Source: Paracoccaceae bacterium
Lineage (GTDB): Bacteria; Pseudomonadota; Alphaproteobacteria; Rhodobacterales; Rhodobacteraceae
Direction: 5' to 3'
Assembly: GCA_030625695.1 (NCBI GenBank)
Contig: DAOUQK010000033.1
Location: 1 to 17,728, forward strand
Length of the DNA stretch: 17,728 nt
Shown here piece by piece: positions 13,545 to 17,728 of the stretch. Made by a program: the position numbers and the translations under genes. The notes under the pieces were generated by a model that saw nothing but the letters and a program-made list of their open reading frames with translations, searched no databases and was not told the DNA's origin. The first letter of the stretch is position 1. Each line of letters starts with the position of its first letter.

Positions 13545-15242
13545 TCATGATAGTGATGTTAAACAAACCGTCCGGATGGCACGGCGGTCAATCTTGTCGG
13601 TGGCGGCGCGGGGCAGGGGGATGGTTTGAAACCAAACCTGCTCAGGTTGCTTGAAGCGGGCAATGTGGTCACCCAGAAACGCGATCAGCGCCTCTTGCGT
13701 CAGGGTCGCGTCGGGGCGGGTTTGCACGGCGGCCCCAACCACTTCGCCAAGTCTTTGATGTGGCAGGGAAAATACGCAAGCCTCGGCGACATCCGGATGT
13801 CGGTGAATGGCTGCTTCGACGTCCAGACAGGCAATGTTTTCGCCGCCACGAATGATGATATTTTTCTTACGGTCAACGATTGTAATCAACCCGTCCGAAT
13901 CAATCCGTCCAAGATCACCGGTGCGCAGCCAACCGTCTTGCAGAACTTCATCTGTCGCGTCAGGTTTATTCAAATAACACCGCATGTTAGAGGGGCTTTT
14001 TACAGTGATCTCTCCGACCTCGCCAACCGCGACTTGCTGACCCTGATCATCAAGAAAGCGAATTTGCTGCAACGGTGGGAAAAGACGCCCGGCGGCGTTT
14101 GGATTGTCCTGATATTCCTGGCCATTAAAGCCGATGCCGATGGCGTTGGTTTCGGTCATGCCCCAGCCGGTGTTGATATTGGCATGTGGAAATTTCCGGG
14201 CCAGTTCACTCACTTGAATGGGCGGGCGTTTGGCACCTCCGGAACTGATTAACTCCAGTGATTTCAAAGATATACCAAAATTTTCAGAGGCGGTAATCAG
14301 ATCGGCACATTGGGTCGGAACCCCGGTGACCCGCGTAATCTGTTCAGCTTCGATCATCCGAACGGCCATGTCAGGGTTCCACTTATCCAGCAGGCAAAGC
14401 TTGGTCCCGGCAGGCATGCTAAGCAGAAAACCCGGATGCGTGGCGGTGACGTGAAACAATGGTGTCATTACCAGAACCGAAGGGCGTGGGGCAGACGGGG
14501 TACCCGGTGGCGGGGGATCACGCAGGGCGGCAATGGCGGCCTGCATAGCCCAGGTATAAACCGCATTAATGGCGCCCCGATGGGTCAGCACCACGCCTTT
14601 GGGATCGCTGGTGGTGCCCGATGAATACATGATGGCAAAGTCCTGATCGGCATCAATTTCAACCTCGGGTGTTGTGGCACCAGTGCCTGATTCCCGCAGA
14701 GTGGAATAATCCAGACCAGTTTTGCCTTCACCATCCCGGACTCCAACAAGTTGGAATTGCTCGGATCTATCGCTACTCAGCAGTCGATCCATCCGCGCGC
14801 CGTCAGCAAAGACAATCCGGGCACCGGTGTCTTGCAGGGCATAGTCCAATTCCCGCGTGGTCCACCAAGCATTCAGGAACACTACAACCGCGCCGATGTT
14901 CGAGATCGCCAGGATCAACATTGGAAGTTCCGGACAATTGCGCATGGCAATCGCCACGCGGTCACCCGGTTTGACGTTCAAATTGACTTTAAGAGCTTCG
15001 GATACCATGTTGATTTCATAACAGAAAGCGTCATAAGTCCATCGTTCATTCGCATAGATAAGATAATCAGCCGAACCATCATCCTGAGCCTTGCGACTGG
15101 CCACCATCAACCCGCGCAGGTTTCGCGGCGCATTGGCGAATACATTATAGTCGATACCGCGAATACGCGCAGTTTTCACCGCAAACGTCGGATCGGTGGT
15201 GACCAGGTGTTCAACAGCCTGATCCAATGTCATTGCGTCCAA
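13545..15242 (-). CDS. Acyl-CoA synthetase (AMP-forming, ANL superfamily), TTG start
   Basis: 565-aa AMP-dependent acyl-CoA ligase. P-loop YSSGTTSDPKG (206-216), GWGMTET (359-365), TGDLGRIDSDG (441-451), hinge DRKKNIIIRGGENI (457-470) and the catalytic lysine Lys550 in PRAATDKIDRR (544-554) are in order. The usual Gly before that lysine (ATGK) is Asp549. The long start is TTG at 15242, supported by GAGAGG (15256-15251) eight bases upstream; ATG at 15233 is the alternative and would remove three residues. A tiny frame, ATG at 15247 to TGA at 15230, overlaps that ATG. It begins the ligase-SDR-SDR operon. It probably activates a medium-chain or branched acid, but the specificity cannot be read. 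Confidence 0.9.
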   Translation of the reverse strand: MDAMTLDQAVEHLVTTDPTFAVKTARIRGIDYNVFANAPRNLRGLMVASRKAQDDGSADYLIYANERWTYDAFCYEINMVSEALKVNLNVKPGDRVAIAMRNCPELPMLILAISNIGAVVVFLNAWWTTRELDYALQDTGARIVFADGARMDRLLSSDRSEQFQLVGVRDGEGKTGLDYSTLRESGTGATTPEVEIDADQDFAIMYSSGTTSDPKGVVLTHRGAINAVYTWAMQAAIAALRDPPPPGTPSAPRPSVLVMTPLFHVTATHPGFLLSMPAGTKLCLLDKWNPDMAVRMIEAEQITRVTGVPTQCADLITASENFGISLKSLELISSGGAKRPPIQVSELARKFPHANINTGWGMTETNAIGIGFNGQEYQDNPNAAGRLFPPLQQIRFLDDQGQQVAVGEVGEITVKSPSNMRCYLNKPDATDEVLQDGWLRTGDLGRIDSDGLITIVDRKKNIIIRGGENIACLDVEAAIHRHPDVAEACVFSLPHQRLGEVVGAAVQTRPDATLTQEALIAFLGDHIARFKQPEQVWFQTIPLPRAATDKIDRRAIRTVCLTSLS

Positions 15243-15492
15243 TCCATCATCCTCTCAATCGTCTGACACCAGCGCGCCCATTTTCAGAATGGAAGCCCGG
15301 GCGCTTCAGGTCAATTGTTTGCGCAAGAGTGACGGAACGGAATTTGTCCGTTGGTTTGGTGTGTTGGTCAGGAATAGGCGGTAAGATGTTGAATAAACGC
15401 ATGAATAACCCTGACAGGTGTGTAGTCAGATCATTCTAAATTTTACATAATACGGATTATGCGATTTACTGATGCATCCGGGCAGTTTCCAA
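15243..15492 (-). promoter_or_regulatory. Gap between E1 fusion and ligase operon, probable promoter region
   Basis: 250 bp without a convincing gene on either strand. On the minus strand it should carry the promoter for the ligase-SDR-SDR operon. The AT-rich part (15430-15470) holds a perfect palindrome and TATTAT (minus strand, about 15454-15449) that could be a -10 box, but the hexamer 17 bp upstream matches -35 poorly. Nearer the ligase, CCATT (15278-15282) pairs with AATGG (15288-15292), a possible leader hairpin. No tRNA or small-RNA hallmark is visible. Confidence 0.4.
15446..15461. promoter_or_regulatory. Palindromic operator candidate CATAAT-N4-ATTATG
   Basis: CATAAT (15446-15451) and ATTATG (15456-15461) are perfect inverted arms with a four-base centre, in the most AT-rich part of the gap. 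It overlaps the candidate -10 of the minus-strand operon, as expected for a repressor or MerR-type activator site. No regulator gene is in the window, and no second copy was seen by eye. Confidence 0.4.
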
Positions 15493-17688
15493 CTACTCCC
15501 TGCGAACAAGAGTAGTGCCTGCCTCAACGATGCGATCTATCGACGGCAACGTCACGCCATAAGCCGGCCCTGTCGCGATGAAACTGTCGCGCGCCGTGAT
15601 CCGTGCGACGTCTTTACGCCCGGCTTCAGTAAACAACGCCATCAGTGCCTCGCTTTGCGAGCCGGTCTGACGGCATTCATCGACGATCAGGACATGGGCA
15701 CAATCACGGGTCGCCGCAAGAATGGCGGTTTCAGCCAAAGGCGCGAGCCAACGCAGGTCGATAATGCGCAGGTTGATGCCGATCTTGGCCAACAATGGCT
15801 TGGCTTGGGTGCTAAGGTAACGGCCATTGCCATAGGTGAGAATCGCCAGATCAGTGCCCTGCCCTTCGATGCCAACGGCCCCCAAAGGTGTCTGCACGTC
15901 GGGACCAGGGTAATGTCGCATCCAACCGCCATCGCCCGGTTCATGCAGATCGCGCATCGGATAAAGCGCGATTGGGTCAATCATAACCACCACACGTTGT
16001 TCTTCACGGGCCAGACGCGTGGCTTCGCGGTACATGCACACGGCATCGGCGCCATCCGAGGGGCAACCGATGATCAAACCGGGAATATCGCGCAACACGG
16101 CCAGCGAATTGTCGTTATGGAAATGCCCGCCAAAGCCCTTTTGATACCCCAGTCCGGCGATACGCAGCACCATTGGGTTGGTAAACTGACCGTTTGAGAA
16201 AAACGGCAATGTCGCCGCCTCGCCGCGCAACTGGTCTTCGGCGTTGTGCAAATAAGCCAGAAACTGGATTTCCGGCATAGGAATAAAACCGTTTTGCGCT
16301 AGGCCAAGCGCCAGACCAAGAATGCTTTGTTCGTCCAGCAATGTGTCGATCATCCGGGATTTACCGAACTTCGATTGCAACCCTTTGGTGACGCCATAAA
16401 CGCCGCCTTTGTGGCCTATATCCTCGCCCATCATGATGATCTCTGGGTGGGCCAGCATCAGATCGCTTAGCCCCAGATTGATCAGCTTGTTCATCGGCTG
16501 GGCCGCGTCGAGGGCACGCATATCTGCGGCACCAAAACTGGCCTTGCGTTGTGCATCCGAAGGGGCATTGCGCTTTTGAACCGCACGTTTCGGCGGGATC
16601 AGAGAGGCCATCACCTCGTCGCTGGTTTTCAGGTGCGGGTGTTGGACGACCTTTTCGGTCTGTTGATCAACTTCACGCCAAAGAGATTGATATTGTTTGG
16701 TTATTTCCTCTGCCGAAGCAAGGTTTTCACCAATCAGTCGGGCGGCGGTGTGGATCAATGGGTCATTGCGCTCTGCCGCTTCAATCTCGCTCATTGGTCG
16801 ATAAGCGCTCTCTACATCCGGGCCAGCATGGCCGTAAAGACGCACGCAAGACATGTGGATAATCACCGGTTTACGTTGGACTCGCGCCATGTCAGCGGCG
16901 GCGCGAGCCACCCGGTATGTATCGACCACATCCAAGCCGTTGCAGGCCATATAGGTCAGACCGGGGCGCGATTGCAAAACGGCCGAAACCCAGCCTTTGG
17001 GGGATTTGGTCGAAATGCCGATGCCATTGTCCTGACAGAGAAAAACCAACGGCAGAGGCGCGTTCTGCCAAGCGGTCCAGCCGGCCGAATTCAGCGCGCC
17101 TTGGGCGGTGGAATGGTTCAAGGACGCGTCGCCAAAGCTGCAAAACGCCAAGGCATCCGGTTCATATTGGCGCGCTGGCGGCGGCGAACGGCGCGCCAGG
17201 GCAATCGAATACGCTGTGCCGACCGCTTTGGGCAAATGGCTGGCAATGGTCGAGGTTTGCGGTGGGATGTTCAGCGCCTTGGAGCCAAGAACCTTATGCC
17301 GCCCGCCCGAAATCGGGTCGTCCACAGCACAGGCAAAGCTAAGCAGCATGTCACGGATCATATCCTGACCGGTAACCTGCCCCGCACGGGCAATCTGAAA
17401 CGCACCGTCACGGTAATGCAAAAACGCAGGGTCCGTGGGGCGCAAGGCCAATGCCACGGCGGCATTGCCTTCGTGTCCGGAGGATCCGATGGTATAAAAC
17501 CCCTGCCCCTTTGCCTGCATCTTGCGCGACATCCGGTCCAGATGGCGCGAAGTCACCTGCGCACGAAACAACGCCCGCAACTGATCCGGTTTCAACCCGG
17601 CATCTACCGCCGACCCGGCAACTTTCGGCAAATCACCAGCCGCAAGACGCGCCAGAAACGCCTCATGCACGATTTCGGCGCGGTCCAT
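15493..17688 (-). CDS. 2-oxoacid dehydrogenase E1 component, alpha/beta fusion
   Basis: 731-aa thiamine-diphosphate enzyme joining both E1 subunits in one chain. The alpha half (about 1-340) has GSSGHEGNAAVAL (68-80) and the ThDP/metal motif from GDASLN (186-191) to DNGIG (220-224). A charged linker (about 340-395) follows. The beta half (about 396-731) has GEDIGHKGGVYGVTKGL (421-437), DTLLDEQSILGLALG (448-462), a His-rich active-site loop GGHFHND (520-526) and a transketolase C-domain (about 605-725). It should decarboxylate a 2-oxoacid and pass the acyl group to a lipoylated E2. No E2 or E3 is in the window. Branched-chain 2-oxoacids are the leading guess. AAGGA (17700-17696) lies seven bases before the ATG. 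Confidence 0.9.
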   Translation of the reverse strand: MDRAEIVHEAFLARLAAGDLPKVAGSAVDAGLKPDQLRALFRAQVTSRHLDRMSRKMQAKGQGFYTIGSSGHEGNAAVALALRPTDPAFLHYRDGAFQIARAGQVTGQDMIRDMLLSFACAVDDPISGGRHKVLGSKALNIPPQTSTIASHLPKAVGTAYSIALARRSPPPARQYEPDALAFCSFGDASLNHSTAQGALNSAGWTAWQNAPLPLVFLCQDNGIGISTKSPKGWVSAVLQSRPGLTYMACNGLDVVDTYRVARAAADMARVQRKPVIIHMSCVRLYGHAGPDVESAYRPMSEIEAAERNDPLIHTAARLIGENLASAEEITKQYQSLWREVDQQTEKVVQHPHLKTSDEVMASLIPPKRAVQKRNAPSDAQRKASFGAADMRALDAAQPMNKLINLGLSDLMLAHPEIIMMGEDIGHKGGVYGVTKGLQSKFGKSRMIDTLLDEQSILGLALGLAQNGFIPMPEIQFLAYLHNAEDQLRGEAATLPFFSNGQFTNPMVLRIAGLGYQKGFGGHFHNDNSLAVLRDIPGLIIGCPSDGADAVCMYREATRLAREEQRVVVMIDPIALYPMRDLHEPGDGGWMRHYPGPDVQTPLGAVGIEGQGTDLAILTYGNGRYLSTQAKPLLAKIGINLRIIDLRWLAPLAETAILAATRDCAHVLIVDECRQTGSQSEALMALFTEAGRKDVARITARDSFIATGPAYGVTLPSIDRIVEAGTTLVRRE

Positions 17689-17728
17689 GTCTCAATCCTT
17701 TAGAAAAACGCCTGAAGCCCGGTTTGCG

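Noticed and set aside
14751..15266. 171-codon plus-strand frame across the ligase start
   Set aside because: Antisense to the ligase, with no recognisable motif and no convincing ribosome site noted.
15492..15516. 7-bp inverted repeat over the E1 stop codon (ACTACTC/GAGTAGT)
   Set aside because: 11-base loop, lies mainly in coding sequence and has no T run on the minus strand, so not called as a terminator.
16549..17703. 384-codon open frame on the plus strand opposite the E1 fusion
   Set aside because: Antisense shadow of the ThDP enzyme; the translation is basic and low in family-like motifs.
17704..17728. T-rich stretch after an imperfect GC stem on the minus strand upstream of E1
   Set aside because: It could be the tail of an upstream gene's terminator, but the stem has a mismatch and is cut by the window edge.

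Overview
The window looks like chromosomal DNA from an alphaproteobacterium, probably a Rhodobacterales/Roseobacter-type heterotroph. This rests on overall gene style: moderately GC-rich sequence, short AGGA/GGGAG-type ribosome sites, tightly packed catabolic operons, and a LivKHMGF importer beside CoA-ester enzymes. No rRNA or marker gene is present, so the taxonomic call is an inference.

Two gene blocks point at each other. The plus-strand block (35-11982) starts with an ACAD10/LvaA-like acyl phosphotransferase and a small two-helix membrane protein. A complete branched-chain-amino-acid-type ABC importer follows: binding protein, two permeases and two ATPases. After it come a crotonase-fold enzyme, a cytoplasmic beta-lactamase-fold hydrolase, acetoacetyl-CoA synthetase, a TesB-type thioesterase and a VOC/glyoxalase-fold protein. 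Many junctions are ATGA or TGATG overlaps (3865, 5196, 5966, 8749, 11578), so translation is probably coupled. The minus-strand block (17688-11989) reads: 2-oxoacid dehydrogenase E1 alpha/beta fusion, then a 250-bp gap, then an acyl-CoA ligase and two short-chain dehydrogenases. The two blocks meet tail to tail only 6 bp apart.

Together the genes describe uptake of a small carboxylated or amino-acid-like compound and its breakdown as CoA esters: ligation to CoA, keto/hydroxy redox by the SDRs, double-bond or hydroxyl rearrangement (crotonase, phosphotransferase), thioester release, oxidative decarboxylation of a 2-oxoacid, and salvage of acetoacetate. The substrate cannot be read from the sequence. 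Leucine-type branched substrates, or 4-hydroxy/4-oxo acids (suggested by the phosphotransferase), are the two most coherent hypotheses.

I found no CRISPR array, insertion sequence, phage gene, tRNA, rRNA or defence system. The most unusual signal is in the ABC ATPases: non-consensus residues in LivF (Walker A Lys to Arg) and in LivG (signature LSYAEQ) would fall in the same composite ATP site. Other points of interest are an extra C-terminal membrane domain on LivM, a strong stem-loop between the binding protein and the permeases, and a perfect palindrome in the only sizeable gap of the minus-strand block.
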